This document shows positions 29,786-42,500 of a stretch of 64,000 nt of DNA, one piece after another (the stretch's first letter is position 1; each line of letters opens with the position of its first letter). The stretch comes from Pseudomonas xionganensis (GTDB lineage: Bacteria; Pseudomonadota; Gammaproteobacteria; Pseudomonadales; Pseudomonadaceae), in contig NZ_WKJZ01000001.1 of NCBI RefSeq assembly GCF_009763245.1, positions 2,558,941 through 2,622,940 on the forward strand, written 5' to 3'. The translations under genes were made by a program, and so were the position numbers. Under the pieces are notes generated by a model. The model was given only the letters and a program-made list of their open reading frames with translations. It had not been told where the DNA came from and did no database searches.

Positions 29786-29806
29786 GCCAGGCGCCACGCG
29801 CCTGGC
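29786..29806 (-). terminator. Hairpin between nqrM and sthA
   Basis: GCCAGGCGC (29786-29794) and GCGCCTGGC (29798-29806) form a perfect nine-pair stem with loop CAC. There is no T-run, so partial termination or RNA processing is more likely than full termination. Confidence 0.4.
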
Positions 29807-29856
29807 AGACAAAATCTCAGTCGCAGCAGCCTAACCCTGGGGCTGGCCGCTGACGA

Positions 29857-30084
29857 TTAGCGTTTGGTCGCGTCGTAGGCCAGATCGGTCGTCGCCTCGG
29901 CCTTGTCGCGATTGACCTCTTCGCATTTCTCACGGCTTCCGCCGCAGATCGAGCACTCTTTCTCGATGCCCAGATTGGCAATACCGCCGCACGAACCGGC
30001 AATGGGCTTGCGCCCCATGATCACGCCGATGGCCATCATGCCAACCACCAGCACCATAAATAGAAAAACCGTCAGATACATCAT
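29857..30084 (-). CDS. nqrM: Na+-NQR maturation protein NqrM
   Basis: Small membrane-bound iron-delivery factor of 75 residues needed to insert the Fe centre between NqrD and NqrE. One N-terminal helix (YLTVFLFMVLVVGMMAIGV) is followed by a Cys-rich cytoplasmic part. The four cysteines lie in AGSCGGIANLGIEKECSICG and SREKCEE, the DUF539 signature. Its start overlaps the apbE stop by four bases, keeping both maturation factors in the nqr operon. Confidence 0.95.
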   Translation of the reverse strand: MMYLTVFLFMVLVVGMMAIGVIMGRKPIAGSCGGIANLGIEKECSICGGSREKCEEVNRDKAEATTDLAYDATKR

Positions 30085-31106
30085 TGCTCTGCTCCTGCAG
30101 CAAATAGCTGCTCGAATGCCGTGCTGCCCTGTGTGACGAAGCCGCCATCGGCACGGGTCACGAAAAATGCCGCAATCCCCTTGCGTTCAGCGTAAGCCAG
30201 GCCCTCCTCCGGACCAAGCACCAACAACACAGTAGACAAGCCATCGGCGCGAAGGGTCGATGGATCCGCCACGGTCACGGCCGCCAGCCGGTGCTCGATC
30301 GGCTTGCCGGTACGGGGATTCAGGGTGTGTGAATAGCGCTTGCCGTCCTCTTCGTAGTAGTTGCGGTAATCCCCCGAAGTGGAAATACCGTAACCGTCGA
30401 GTTCGAGCACCCGCTGCGCCACCCGCTCGCCCTCCTGGGGCGCTTCCAGACCTATACGCCAGTGGCTGCCATCCGGTTTGCGCCCTGCTGCCTTGAGCTC
30501 CCCGGTGACCTCCACCAGATAACTGCTGACACCCAGTTCGCCGAGACGCCGGATCACCCGGTCCACCGTATACCCAGCCGCGATGCTGTTGAAATCCACC
30601 TGCAGCGGCAGATCCTTGCACAGCTGCTCGCCCTCGATACGCAGGTGACGTTGGCCGATCTGCTCAAGCACCTGCGCCAGTTGGTCAGCATCAGGCGCAT
30701 GCTCGATGCGAGCACCCGGACCGAACCCCCACAGATCAAGGAGCGGACGCAGGGTCAGGTCAAAAGCCCCAGCACTCTCCTCGCCCAGCTGCTTGCCACT
30801 GGCCACCAGCTGCAAAATACCTTCCGGCATCGCCTGACAGGTGCCAGCCGGAGCCCGGTTGAAGGTTTCGATCAGGGAGTCATTGCGGTAGCTGGACATC
30901 TGCACATCCACCTCGGCAAGAATCGCCTCGGTCGCAGCCTTGAGCTCAGCCAGCGGGGCCACGCCCTGAGTGCGGACATATTTGATCGAGTAGGTGCTGC
31001 CCATGGTCGGGCCACCGAACTCTTCGACCTTGTCAGAATGCAAGCAGCCCGTTAGGGCTGCCGCCAGGGCGACAGCGATAACGGGCTGGAGTACCGCACA
31101 CTTCAT
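30081..31106 (-). CDS. apbE: FAD:protein FMN transferase
   Basis: Periplasmic lipoprotein that attaches FMN to threonines in NqrB and NqrC (flavinylation). It has 341 residues. The signal and lipobox are AVALAAALTGC. The ApbE motifs are GGPTMGSTYSIKY, AYxGF-type region NSIAAGYTVDRV, GVSSYLVEVTGELKAAGRKP and HTLNPRTGKPIEH. The metal-binding region RADGLSTVLLVLG is near the end. It begins two bases after nqrF and overlaps nqrM. Confidence 0.96.
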   Translation of the reverse strand: MKCAVLQPVIAVALAAALTGCLHSDKVEEFGGPTMGSTYSIKYVRTQGVAPLAELKAATEAILAEVDVQMSSYRNDSLIETFNRAPAGTCQAMPEGILQLVASGKQLGEESAGAFDLTLRPLLDLWGFGPGARIEHAPDADQLAQVLEQIGQRHLRIEGEQLCKDLPLQVDFNSIAAGYTVDRVIRRLGELGVSSYLVEVTGELKAAGRKPDGSHWRIGLEAPQEGERVAQRVLELDGYGISTSGDYRNYYEEDGKRYSHTLNPRTGKPIEHRLAAVTVADPSTLRADGLSTVLLVLGPEEGLAYAERKGIAAFFVTRADGGFVTQGSTAFEQLFAAGAEQ

Positions 31107-31108
31107 GC

Positions 31109-32335
31109 TTAGCCGCCGAAGTCGTCGAGGAGAATATTCTCCGGCTCGACACCCAGGTCAGTCAGCATCTTGATCACTGCGGCGTTCATCATGGGTGGGC
31201 CGCACATGTAGAACTCGCAATCTTCCGGAGCCGGGTGGTCCTTCAGGTAGTTCTCGTACAGTACGTTGTGGATAAAGCCCTTGAGACCAGTCCAGTTGTC
31301 TTCCGGCAGCGGGTCGGACAGCGCCAGATGCCACTTGAAGTTTTCGTTCTCGGCCTGCAGCTGGTCGTACTCTTCGACGTAGAAGGCTTCGCGCATGGAG
31401 CGCGCGCCGTACCAGAAGCTGATCTTGCGCTTGGATTTCAGGCGCTTGAGCTGGTCGAAGATGTGCGAGCGCATCGGCGCCATGCCGGCACCACCACCGA
31501 TAAAGACCATCTCGGCATCGGTGTCCTTGGCGAAGAACTCACCGAAAGGCCCGTACACGGTGATCTTGTCGCCCGGCTTGAGGCTGAACACGTAGGAACT
31601 CATCTTGCCAGGCGGCAGATCGTCCTTGCCTGGGGGCGGCGAGGCGATACGGATGTTGAACTTCACCAGGCCGCGCTCTTCCGGGTAGTTGGCCATGGAA
31701 TAGGCACGGATCACGGTCTCCTCGACCTTGGACACGTACTTCCACTGGTTGAACTTGTCCCAGTCGCCGCGATACTCCTCCTGGATGTCGAAGTCCTTGT
31801 AGTACACGGTGTGCGGCGGGCATTCCAGCTGCACGTAACCACCGGCGCGGAAGTCGACGTTCTCGCCTTCCGGCAGTTTGAGCGTCAGCTCCTTGATGAA
31901 GGTGGCCACGTTCGGGTTGGACTCGACGGTGCACTCCCACTTCTTCACGCCGAAGACTTCTTCCGGCACCTCGATCTTCATGTCCTGCTTGACCGGGGTC
32001 TGGCAGGACAGGCGCCAGCCCTCGCGGGCCTCGCGCTTGGTGAAGTGCGACTCTTCGGTGGACAGCATCTCGCCGCCACCGGATTCGACGACGCACTTGC
32101 ACTGGGCGCAGGTGCCGCCGCCGCCACAGGCAGAGGACAGGAAGATGTTGTTGTCGGCCAGGGTCTGCAGCAGCTTGCCGCCGGCCGGTACCACGATGGT
32201 TTTTTCGCCATTGATCTCGATGCTCACATCGCCGCTGGACACCAGCTTGGCGCGCGCCGCGAGAATGATCAGCACCAACACCAGCACAATGGCGGTGAAC
32301 ATGCCGATGGCAAGGAATATCTCGTAATTGATCAT
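31109..32335 (-). CDS. nqrF: Na+-translocating NADH:quinone reductase subunit F
   Basis: Electron-input subunit of 408 residues. There is one N-terminal helix ([19 protein letters not shown]), a ferredoxin-like domain with the [2Fe-2S] ligands in [14 protein letters not shown] and one Cys in RLSCQTPV, then a ferredoxin-reductase domain. The latter has the FAD motif RAYSMANYP and the NADH site [14 protein letters not shown], ending with LDDFGG. It oxidises NADH and passes electrons via FAD and Fe-S to NqrD/E and the FMNs. Fifteen bases separate it from nqrE. Confidence 0.98.
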   Translation of the reverse strand: MINYEIFLAIGMFTAIVLVLVLIILAARAKLVSSGDVSIEINGEKTIVVPAGGKLLQTLADNNIFLSSACGGGGTCAQCKCVVESGGGEMLSTEESHFTKREAREGWRLSCQTPVKQDMKIEVPEEVFGVKKWECTVESNPNVATFIKELTLKLPEGENVDFRAGGYVQLECPPHTVYYKDFDIQEEYRGDWDKFNQWKYVSKVEETVIRAYSMANYPEERGLVKFNIRIASPPPGKDDLPPGKMSSYVFSLKPGDKITVYGPFGEFFAKDTDAEMVFIGGGAGMAPMRSHIFDQLKRLKSKRKISFWYGARSMREAFYVEEYDQLQAENENFKWHLALSDPLPEDNWTGLKGFIHNVLYENYLKDHPAPEDCEFYMCGPPMMNAAVIKMLTDLGVEPENILLDDFGG

Positions 32336-32350
32336 CTGCTCATCCTTTCC

Positions 32351-32958
<608 letters not shown>

Positions 32959-32959
<1 letters not shown>

Positions 32960-33627
32960 TAATAGGCCTCCTTGCTGGATACCTGAGGCGCCATCTTGTA
33001 GGCGTTCTTCTCGACCTGATCCTTCTTCCAGCTACGGATGGCCCAGATAAACAGGCCGATCAGGAAGAAAGCCGAAGGCGGCAGCAGCAGCATGCCGTTG
33101 GGCTGATACCAGCCACCATCGTTGATCACCGGAATGATCTCGTAACCCATCAGCTTACCCGCGCCGAACAGCTCACGGATAATGCCCAGGGCGATCAGCA
33201 TGGCGCTATAGCCCAGACCGTTACCGATCCCGTCGAAGAACGACAGCACCGGCGGGTTCTGCATGGCGAAAGCCTCGGCACGGCCCATCACGATGCAGTT
33301 GGTGATGATCAGACCGACGAATACCGAGAGCTGCTTGGACAGGCTGAAGGCATAGGCCTTGAGCACCTGATCCACCACGATTACCAGCGAGGCGATGATC
33401 ACCATCTGCACGATCATGCGGATCGAGCTGGGGATCTGGCTGCGGATCATCGAGATAAACAGGTTGGAGAAACCGGTCACCAGGGTCAGCGCGGCGGACA
33501 TCACCAGCGCGGTCTGCAGGTTCGAGGTCACTGCCAGGGCCGAACAGATCCCGAGGATCTGCAGGCCGATGGGGTTGTTGTTGAAAATCGGATTGAGCAG
33601 GACTTCTTTAATAGTCGGCTGCGACAT
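32959..33627 (-). CDS. nqrD: Na+-translocating NADH:quinone reductase subunit D
   Basis: Integral subunit of 222 residues with six helices, homologous to RnfE and inverted relative to NqrE. The Fe-ligating cysteines lie in [12 protein letters not shown] and [15 protein letters not shown]. The ATG at 33627 is used because the two preceding codons belong to the spacer after the nqrC stop (two bases away). Confidence 0.97.
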
Positions 33628-33629
33628 GA

Positions 33630-34418
33630 TCAAGCCTCCCCTGCACGCAGGTTAGCGATAAACGGTCCGAAGCCGTTCTGGCCCAGCCAGAACTTCAGCA
33701 GGTTATCCACCCCTTTACTGGTCAGGGTAGCGCCGGCCAGGCCATCGACCTGATGCACGGCTTGCGGATTTTGCGGATCGACGCCGCCCTTGATGATTTC
33801 CACGGCCAGCTTGCCGCTTTCATCGAACAGGGCTTTGCCCGGCCACTGGCCCTTCCACTTCGGATTGTCCACTTCACCGCCCAGCCCAGGAGTTTCGCCG
33901 TGCTGGTAGAAACCCATGCCAACCACGGTATTGAGGTCGCCCTTGACGGCAATAAAGCCATGCAGAGTCGACCACAGACCGTAACCGCGCACCGGCAGGA
34001 TCAGGGTTTCCACCTGACCGTCCTTCTCCACCATATACACGGTGCTGTAGCGCTCCTGGCGCTTGATCCCGGCGATGTCATCGCTGCCCTTGAGCGCACT
34101 GGACAGCTTGGGGTCCTTGGCGGCCTTGAGCGGATCGAAGGTGATCGGGTCCATGGCATCGGAGAACGTGCCGCTTTCCAGATCCACCAGCTTGGCGGTA
34201 ATGGTGCTGTTGAACAGCGCCTTGACCTTGGACGCGGACATGCCCGCTTCACCCAGGCCGGCGATGGCCAGGATGCTGCGCTGCTTGTCCAGCAGGCGAT
34301 TTTCCACCTGGGTCGGTTTCAGTGCGATGGCGGCACCGGCAACAAATACCGAGCACACCAGACACACCAGCAGGGCCACCGTCAGCGTGCGGACGGTAGA
34401 TTCTTTTTGACTAGACAT
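33630..34418 (-). CDS. nqrC: Na+-translocating NADH:quinone reductase subunit C
   Basis: Subunit of 262 residues with one N-terminal membrane helix ([20 protein letters not shown]) and a periplasmic FMN domain. The flavinylation site is in [15 protein letters not shown], where the Thr of the SGATxT motif carries covalent FMN added by ApbE. The start at 34418 overlaps the end of nqrB by eight bases; an upstream extension has no support. Confidence 0.97.
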   Translation of the reverse strand: MSSQKESTVRTLTVALLVCLVCSVFVAGAAIALKPTQVENRLLDKQRSILAIAGLGEAGMSASKVKALFNSTITAKLVDLESGTFSDAMDPITFDPLKAAKDPKLSSALKGSDDIAGIKRQERYSTVYMVEKDGQVETLILPVRGYGLWSTLHGFIAVKGDLNTVVGMGFYQHGETPGLGGEVDNPKWKGQWPGKALFDESGKLAVEIIKGGVDPQNPQAVHQVDGLAGATLTSKGVDNLLKFWLGQNGFGPFIANLRAGEA

Positions 34419-35622
34419 TACGTGCCAGCCTCCGCTTGATATTGGCCTGAACGACAAAGTGGTCGATCAGCGGTGCAAACAGGTTAGCGAACAGGATCGC
34501 CAGCATCATGCCCTCGGGGAAGGCCGGGTTGACCACGCGGATCAACACCACCATCACCCCGATCAGGGCACCGAAAATCCACTTGCCGGTGTTGGTCATG
34601 GACGCCGACACCGGGTCGGTGGCCATAAAGAACATGCCGAAGGCGAAGCCGCCCACCACCAGATGCCAGTACCAGGGCATGGCGAACATCGGGTTGGTGG
34701 TCGAGCCAATGGCGTTGAGCAGCAGGGACAGGCCGATCATGCCCAGCATCACGCCGGCGACGATGCGCCAGGCGGCGATCTTGGTGATCAGCAGCACCAG
34801 GCCACCGATGGCAATGGCCAGGGTGCTGGTCTCGCCGAGCGAGCCGTGAATGGTGCCGACGAAGGCGTCCATCCAGGTGATGCCGTTGTTGACCACATTC
34901 TCGATACCACCGGAAGCGGCAAGACTCAGCGAAGTGGCGCCAGCAAAGCCGTCCACCGCGGTCCATACCGCATCACCGGACATCTGCGCCGGGTAGGCGA
35001 AGAACAGGAAGGCACGGCCGGTCAGCGCCGGGTTGAGGAAGTTCTTGCCGGTCCCCCCGAACACTTCCTTGCCGATCACCACGCCGAAGCTGATACCCAG
35101 GGCCACCTGCCACAGCGGAATGCTTGGCGGCAGAATCAGGGCGAACAACACGGAGGTGACGAAGAAGCCTTCGTTGACCTCATGCTTGCGGATCGAGGCG
35201 AACAATACTTCCCAGAAACCGCCGACGATGAAGGTCACCGCATAGACAGGCAGGAAGTAGGCAGCGCCCTGGATAAAGTTATCCCACAGGCTGTTCGGAT
35301 CAAAACCGGCCAGCGAGCCGATCAGGGCGAAGCGCCAGCCCTCCTGAGCAGCCAGCAGCTCAGGGCTGTTGGCGAAGATCAGGTTGGCCTGATAGCCGGT
35401 GTTCCACATGCCGAAGAACATGGCCGGGAAGGTGCATAGCCATACGGTGATCATCATGCGCTTGAGGTCGATGCCGTCACGCACGTGAGCCGTGGTCTTG
35501 GTTACGCTGCCGGGGCGATAGAAGAAGGTGTCGATGGCTTCATACAAGGCATACCACTTCTCGTATTTGCCGCCCTTCTCGAAGTTGTGCTCGATTTTAT
35601 CGAGGAATGCACGGATACCCAT
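34411..35622 (-). CDS. nqrB: Na+-translocating NADH:quinone reductase subunit B
   Basis: Core membrane subunit of 403 residues with about ten helices that forms the Na+ path and binds covalent FMN and riboflavin. The flavinylation motif is [15 protein letters not shown] at about residue 225-240. [21 protein letters not shown] and [16 protein letters not shown] are the family blocks. It starts three bases downstream of the nqrA stop. Confidence 0.98.
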   Translation of the reverse strand: MGIRAFLDKIEHNFEKGGKYEKWYALYEAIDTFFYRPGSVTKTTAHVRDGIDLKRMMITVWLCTFPAMFFGMWNTGYQANLIFANSPELLAAQEGWRFALIGSLAGFDPNSLWDNFIQGAAYFLPVYAVTFIVGGFWEVLFASIRKHEVNEGFFVTSVLFALILPPSIPLWQVALGISFGVVIGKEVFGGTGKNFLNPALTGRAFLFFAYPAQMSGDAVWTAVDGFAGATSLSLAASGGIENVVNNGITWMDAFVGTIHGSLGETSTLAIAIGGLVLLITKIAAWRIVAGVMLGMIGLSLLLNAIGSTTNPMFAMPWYWHLVVGGFAFGMFFMATDPVSASMTNTGKWIFGALIGVMVVLIRVVNPAFPEGMMLAILFANLFAPLIDHFVVQANIKRRLARNV

Positions 35623-35625
35623 GAC

Positions 35626-37071
<1,446 letters not shown>

Positions 37072-37239
37072 CTAACCTGGGTAAAAAATCCGTTTGATTA
37101 TAGAGAGGCACCCCGCCCCTGGCCACCCAAGCGCTTGCTTTTTTTGACATTTCGGTAATGGTACGCAACAGATAAAGCATTGACTCAAGGCAATAAAACC
37201 GCCAAATAGAGAAAGTCTGTACAACTTTGGTATAAGCCA

Positions 37240-37806
37240 ATGCACATCACCCCGATACTCGCGATCACTCTGTTGCTCGGCCTTGCCCTCCCCGCCCTGG
37301 GCAACGAACGCTTGCGCGAAGCCAACTTCACCCGCCAGGTGCAGCTCGAACAAAACGCACTGGAACTCAAGAACCAGGACGTTTTGACCTATTTATGGGT
37401 AGATGTGTATGCCGCAGCCTTCTACGCTGCACCCGACACCCGCCCGGACATCGCCGTTGATGAAAGACTGAGCCAGCGCCTGGAGCTGTACTATTTTCGC
37501 GACATCAAGCGCGAAGACGTGATCAAGGCCGCCTGGGTCACCCTGGAACGTCAACACAACAACGAAACCCTGGAACGCCTGCGCCCACTGGTGGACGCCC
37601 TGCATCAACACTTTGCCGACATCCGCAGCGGCGACCGTTATGCCCTCGCCTACCATCCAGACAGGGGACTGACCCTCGAACGCAACGGCGAAACACTCTT
37701 TAACAGCGCCGACCCACTGCTGGCCAGGGCCTACCTGGGCATCTGGCTGGCACCCAACGGGCTGTCGGACAAACTGCGCGACAATTTGCTGGCCAGCCGC
37801 GAATAA
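37240..37806 (+). CDS. Chalcone isomerase-like periplasmic protein
   Basis: Exported protein of 188 residues with signal peptide MHITPILAITLLLGLALPALG. The mature part has the chalcone-isomerase-like fold signature seen in bacterial exported members: LTYLWVDVYAAAFYA, then LELYYFRDIKREDVIKAAW, and ARAYLGIWLAPNGLSDKLRD at the end. Bacterial members are not thought to act on chalcones; fatty-acid or ligand binding is suggested for the fold. It is divergent from nqrA and ends before a terminator. Confidence 0.85.
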   Translation: MHITPILAITLLLGLALPALGNERLREANFTRQVQLEQNALELKNQDVLTYLWVDVYAAAFYAAPDTRPDIAVDERLSQRLELYYFRDIKREDVIKAAWVTLERQHNNETLERLRPLVDALHQHFADIRSGDRYALAYHPDRGLTLERNGETLFNSADPLLARAYLGIWLAPNGLSDKLRDNLLASRE

Positions 37807-37834
37807 ACGCTTCGCCCATAAGAAATGGCCGGGA

Positions 37835-37857
37835 GCCATTTTTAACGTCGCATAGCG
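37835..37857. repeat. Fragment related to the 5.6-kb MITE-like repeat
   Basis: GCCATTTTTAACGTCGCATAGC resembles GGCCGTTTTTAACGCCGGATAGC at 5669-5691. The terminal inverted repeats are missing, so this is either a decayed copy or a chance similarity. Confidence 0.35.
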
Positions 37858-37892
37858 ATGGCCCGCAGGGTGGCCGCCAGGGATGGCAGCCC

Positions 37893-37926
37893 ATAAAAAA
37901 CGGGAGCCGAAGCTCCCGTTTTTTTT
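37893..37926. terminator. Terminator between chalcone isomerase-like gene and gap
   Basis: AACGGGAGC pairs with GCTCCCGTT around CGAA, with A6 before and T8 after. It suits both convergent genes. Confidence 0.92.
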
Positions 37927-37940
37927 ATTTTTGCCTGCAC

Positions 37941-39407
37941 TTAGCGCGGGAAGGCTGGCGGGTTGACCCCGGCCATGTCTTCCATCACGCGCACCACCTG
38001 GCAGCTGTAACCGAACTCGTTGTCGTACCAGACATAGAGCACGACACGGTTGTCGTTGCAGATGGTGGCTTCGGCATCGACCACACCGGCATGGCGCGAA
38101 CCAACGAAGTCGGTGGACACCACTTCCTGGGAGCTGACGAAATCGATCTGCTTCTGCAGATCCGAGTGCATGGCCATCTGGCGCAGGTACTCGTTGATCT
38201 CTTCGCGGCTGGTGGCCTTCTCCAGGTTCAGATTGAGGATGGCCATGGACACGTTCGGCGTCGGCACGCGAATGGCGTTACCGGTCAGCTTGCCCTTGAG
38301 CACCGGCAGGGCCTTGGCAGCAGCAGTGGCGGCGCCGGTTTCGGTGATCACCATGTTCAGCGCAGCACTGCGACCACGACGACTGCCCTTGTGGAAGTTG
38401 TCGATCAGGTTCTGGTCGTTGGTGTAGCTGTGCACGGTTTCAACGTGACCGTTGACGATGCCGTACTGATCGTTCACCGCTTTCAGCACCGGCACGATGG
38501 CGTTGGTGGTGCAGGAAGCAGCGGAGATGATCTTGTCTTCCGGGCTGATCTCGCCATGGTTGATGCCATGCACGATGTTCTTCAGCGCGCCCTTGCCCGG
38601 CGCGGTGAGCACCACGCGGTCGACACCCGGGCAGGCCAGGTGCTGACCCAGCCCCTCGGCATCACGCCATACACCGGTATTGTCCACCAGCAGGGCGTTC
38701 TTGATGCCGTACTGGGTGTAGTCCACCTCAGTCGGCGACTTGGCGTAGATCACCTGGATCAGATTGCCATTGGCGGTGAGGGTGTTGTTTTCCTCATCGA
38801 TGGTGATGGTGCCATTGAACTTGCCATGCACCGAGTCGCGGCGCAGCAGGCTGGCGCGCTTGACCAGGTCATTGCTGGCACCCTTGCGCACGACGATGGC
38901 GCGCAGACGCAGGCCGTCGCCACCACCGGTCTTCTCGATCAGGATACGTGCCAGCAGGCGACCGATACGACCGAAACCGTAGAGCACCACATCGGTGCCT
39001 TCGCGACCGGCACCGTTCTGCTTGCCGGCTACTTCGGCCAGCTCATCCTTGACGAACTGCTCCAGGCTGCGGCCATTGCCTTCGGCCTTGAACTTGCCAG
39101 CCATCTTGCCCAGATCCACCGAGGCAGCGCCCAGCTTGAGCTCGCTCATGGTCTTGAGGATGGGGAAGGTGTCGTGCACCGACAACTCGGCGTCGTCAGC
39201 CAGGCGGTGACGGGCGAAGCGGTGGGCTTTGAGAATGTCGATCACCGAACGGTTGATCAGACCACGTCCGTAGATCGAGGTGACCACGTTGTTGTTACGG
39301 TAGAGTTGGCCAATCATCGGAATCATCGCTTCCGCAAGGGCTTCTCGATCGATCCACTCACCGAGACACTGGTCGGGCTTCTGAGTCACGGGCAGTACCT
39401 TCCACAT
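37941..39407 (-). CDS. gap: Glyceraldehyde-3-phosphate dehydrogenase, long pseudomonad type
   Basis: Converts glyceraldehyde-3-phosphate to 1,3-bisphosphoglycerate with NAD(P). The 488-residue protein has about 120-130 extra N-terminal residues (from DQCLGEWIDREALAEAM) before the Rossmann motif YGFGRIGRLLARILIEKTGG. The catalytic Cys is in SAASCTTNAIVP and the phosphate site is GAATAAAKALPVLKGKLTG. This long form is typical of pseudomonads and is usually the gluconeogenic paralog. The start at MWKVLPVTQ was chosen by resemblance to that family; upstream codons are Arg/Cys-rich. It is divergent from mfd. Confidence 0.95.
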   Translation of the reverse strand: MWKVLPVTQKPDQCLGEWIDREALAEAMIPMIGQLYRNNNVVTSIYGRGLINRSVIDILKAHRFARHRLADDAELSVHDTFPILKTMSELKLGAASVDLGKMAGKFKAEGNGRSLEQFVKDELAEVAGKQNGAGREGTDVVLYGFGRIGRLLARILIEKTGGGDGLRLRAIVVRKGASNDLVKRASLLRRDSVHGKFNGTITIDEENNTLTANGNLIQVIYAKSPTEVDYTQYGIKNALLVDNTGVWRDAEGLGQHLACPGVDRVVLTAPGKGALKNIVHGINHGEISPEDKIISAASCTTNAIVPVLKAVNDQYGIVNGHVETVHSYTNDQNLIDNFHKGSRRGRSAALNMVITETGAATAAAKALPVLKGKLTGNAIRVPTPNVSMAILNLNLEKATSREEINEYLRQMAMHSDLQKQIDFVSSQEVVSTDFVGSRHAGVVDAEATICNDNRVVLYVWYDNEFGYSCQVVRVMEDMAGVNPPAFPR

Positions 39408-39476
39408 GTAGGGGCTGAAAAAAGGGGCTACATTATGACGGCGCATGCGCGCCTGAGCAATGCACGACTGTCGTAA

Positions 39477-39506
39477 CTGACACCACACATAAAGGCCCGC
39501 TACAAT
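39477..39506 (+). promoter_or_regulatory. Sigma-70 promoter of mfd
   Basis: CTGACA (39477-39482), 18-base spacer, TACAAT (39501-39506), ending 32 bases before the mfd GTG. It lies between the divergent gap and mfd starts. Confidence 0.65.
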
Positions 39507-39538
39507 CGGCGGCCCTGTGTTCTGACCGTGAGCTGCCT

Positions 39539-42500
39539 GTGTCTGTGCCGACCGCGTCCGTACTGCGCCTACCCGCCCTGCCGGCCACCGCCGGAAAACA
39601 GCACTGGGGCAACCTGCCCGGTGCTGCGCTAAGCCTGGCGATTGCCGAAGCCGCGAGCTGCGCCCGCCGCTTTACCCTGCTGCTGACTGCCGACAGCCAG
39701 AGCGCCGAACGCCTGCAGGAAGAACTGAGCTTCTTCGCCCCGGATCTGCCGGTGCTGCATTTCCCCGACTGGGAAACCCTGCCTTACGACCTGTTCTCGC
39801 CGCACCAGGACATCATCTCCCAGCGTATCGCCACCCTCTACCGCTTGCCCGATCTACAGCACGGTATCCTGGTAGTCCCCATCACCACTGCCCTACACCG
39901 CCTGGCGCCCAAGCGCTTTCTGCTCGGCAGCAGCCTGGTCATGCAGGTCGGCCAGCGCCTTGATGTGGCGCAGATGCGTGAGAAGCTGGAGGCCGCCGGC
40001 TACCGTTGCGTCGATACGGTGTATGAACATGGCGAGTTCGCCGTGCGTGGCGCGCTGATCGATCTGTTCCCCATGGGCAGCACCACGCCCTATCGCATCG
40101 ACCTGTTCGACGACGAGATCGAGAGCCTGCGCACCTTTGACCCCGAGACCCAGCGCTCGGTGGACAAGGTCGAGTCGATCAAGCTGCTGCCGGCCAAGGA
40201 ATTCCCCCTGGAGAAAAAGGCCGTCACCGATTTTCGCGGGCGCTTTCGCGAGCGCTTCGACGTTGATTTCCGTCGCTGCCCGATCTACCAGGACCTCTCT
40301 ACCGGCATCACCCCGGCCGGCATCGAGTACTACCTGCCGCTGTTCTTTGAGGAAAGCGCCAGCCTGTTCGACTACTTGCCGGCCGATACCCAGGTATTCT
40401 CCCTGCCCGGTATCGAAAAGGCCGCCGAACACTTCTGGACCGACGCCCGCGGTCGCTATGAAGAACGCCGGGTGGATCCGGAGCGCCCACTGCTGCCGCC
40501 GGCCGATATCTTCCTGCCGGTGGAAGACTGCTTTGCCCGCCTGAAGAACTGGCCGCGCGTGGTGATCAGCCAGGACGATATCGAACAAGGTGTCGGTCGC
40601 CTGCGCTTTAACGCCCAGCCCCTGCCGGACCTGGCGATCCAGGCCAAGGCCAGCGAGCCCCTGGCCGCCCTGCGGCGCTTTATCGAGGAACATCCGGCGC
40701 GGATTCTGTTCTGCGCCGAATCCGCCGGCCGACGCGAAGTGCTGCTGGAGTTGCTGGCCAGGCTGAAGCTCAAGCCCCGGGAGTTCGATAGCTGGCCGGC
40801 CTTTGTGGCCAGCAGCGAGCGCTTAGGCATCTGTATCGCCCCACTGGACGACGGTCTACTGCTGGACAACCTGGCCCTGGTGGCGGAAAGCCCGCTGTTC
40901 GGCCAGCGGGTCATGCAGCGGCGGCGCCGGGAAAAGGCTCGCGACGGCGGCGACAACGTGATCAAGAACCTCACCGAGCTGCGCGAAGGCGCGCCGGTGG
41001 TGCATATCGACCATGGCGTGGGCCGCTACCTGGGCCTGGTGACCATGGAGTTCGACGGCCAGGCCGCCGAATTCCTCGCCCTGATGTACGCCGAAGAAGC
41101 CAAGCTCTATGTGCCGGTGGCCAGCCTGCACCTGATCGCCCGCTACACCGGCAGCGACGATGCCCTGGCGCCCTTGCACCGCCTCGGTTCGGAAACCTGG
41201 CAGAAGGCCAAGCGCAAGGCTGCCGAGCAGGTGCGCGATGTGGCCGCCGAGCTGCTGGATATCTACGCCCGCCGCGCGGCCCGGGAAGGCTATGCCTTCC
41301 AGGACCCCAGCGTCGATTACGCCACCTTCAGCGCCGGCTTCCCCTTCGAGGAAACCCCGGACCAGCAGGCCGCCATCGATGCGGTGCGCGACGATATGCT
41401 GGCGGCCAAGCCCATGGACCGCCTGGTCTGCGGTGATGTCGGCTTCGGCAAGACCGAAGTGGCCATGCGCGCCGCCTTTATCGCCGTGCATGGCGGTAAG
41501 CAGGTGGCGGTGCTGGTGCCCACCACCCTGCTCGCCCAGCAGCACTACAACAGCTTCCGCGACCGCTTTGCCGACTGGCCGGTGAAGGTCGAGGTGATGA
41601 GCCGCTTCAAGAGTGCGAAGGAAGTCGGCGAGGCCATGCACCAGCTGAGCGAGGGCAAGGTCGACATCGTGATCGGCACGCACAAGCTGCTGCAGGACGA
41701 TGTGAAGTTCCACAACCTAGGCCTAGTGATCATCGACGAAGAACACCGTTTCGGCGTGCGTCAGAAGGAACAGCTCAAGGCCCTGCGCAGCGAGGTGGAT
41801 ATCCTCACGCTGACGGCGACTCCTATTCCCAGAACCCTGAATATGGCCGTGGCCGGCATGCGCGACCTGTCGATCATCGCCACCCCGCCGGCGCGCCGGC
41901 TGTCGGTGCGCACCTTCGTCATGGAGCAGAACAACCCGACCATCAAGGAGGCCCTGCTGCGCGAACTGCTGCGCGGCGGCCAGGTGTATTACCTGCACAA
42001 CGATGTGAAAACCATCGAAAAATGCGCCAGCGACCTGGCCGAACTGGTACCGGAAGCGCGCATCGGCATCGGCCACGGGCAGATGCGCGAGCGCGAGCTG
42101 GAACAGGTGATGGGCGACTTCTACCACAAGCGCTTTAACGTGCTGGTGGCCTCCACCATTATCGAAACCGGCATCGATGTGCCCAGTGCCAACACCATCA
42201 TCATCGAGCGCGCCGACAAGTTCGGTCTGGCCCAGCTGCACCAGCTGCGCGGCCGCGTGGGGCGCAGCCATCACCAGGCCTATGCCTACCTGCTCACCCC
42301 GCCCCGCAAGCAGATGACCGAAGACGCCCAGCGCCGCCTGGAAGCCATCGCCGGCGCCCAGGATCTGGGCGCCGGCTTCGTGCTAGCCACCCACGACCTG
42401 GAGATCCGTGGTGCCGGCGAGCTGCTCGGCGACGGCCAGAGCGGGCAGATCCAGGCAGTCGGCTTCACCCTCTATATGGAAATGCTGGAACGGGCGGTCA

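Noticed and set aside
38091..39476. Long plus-strand frame opposite gap
   Set aside because: The sense strand encodes an intact GAPDH with its catalytic cysteine; the opposite frame has no recognisable motif.
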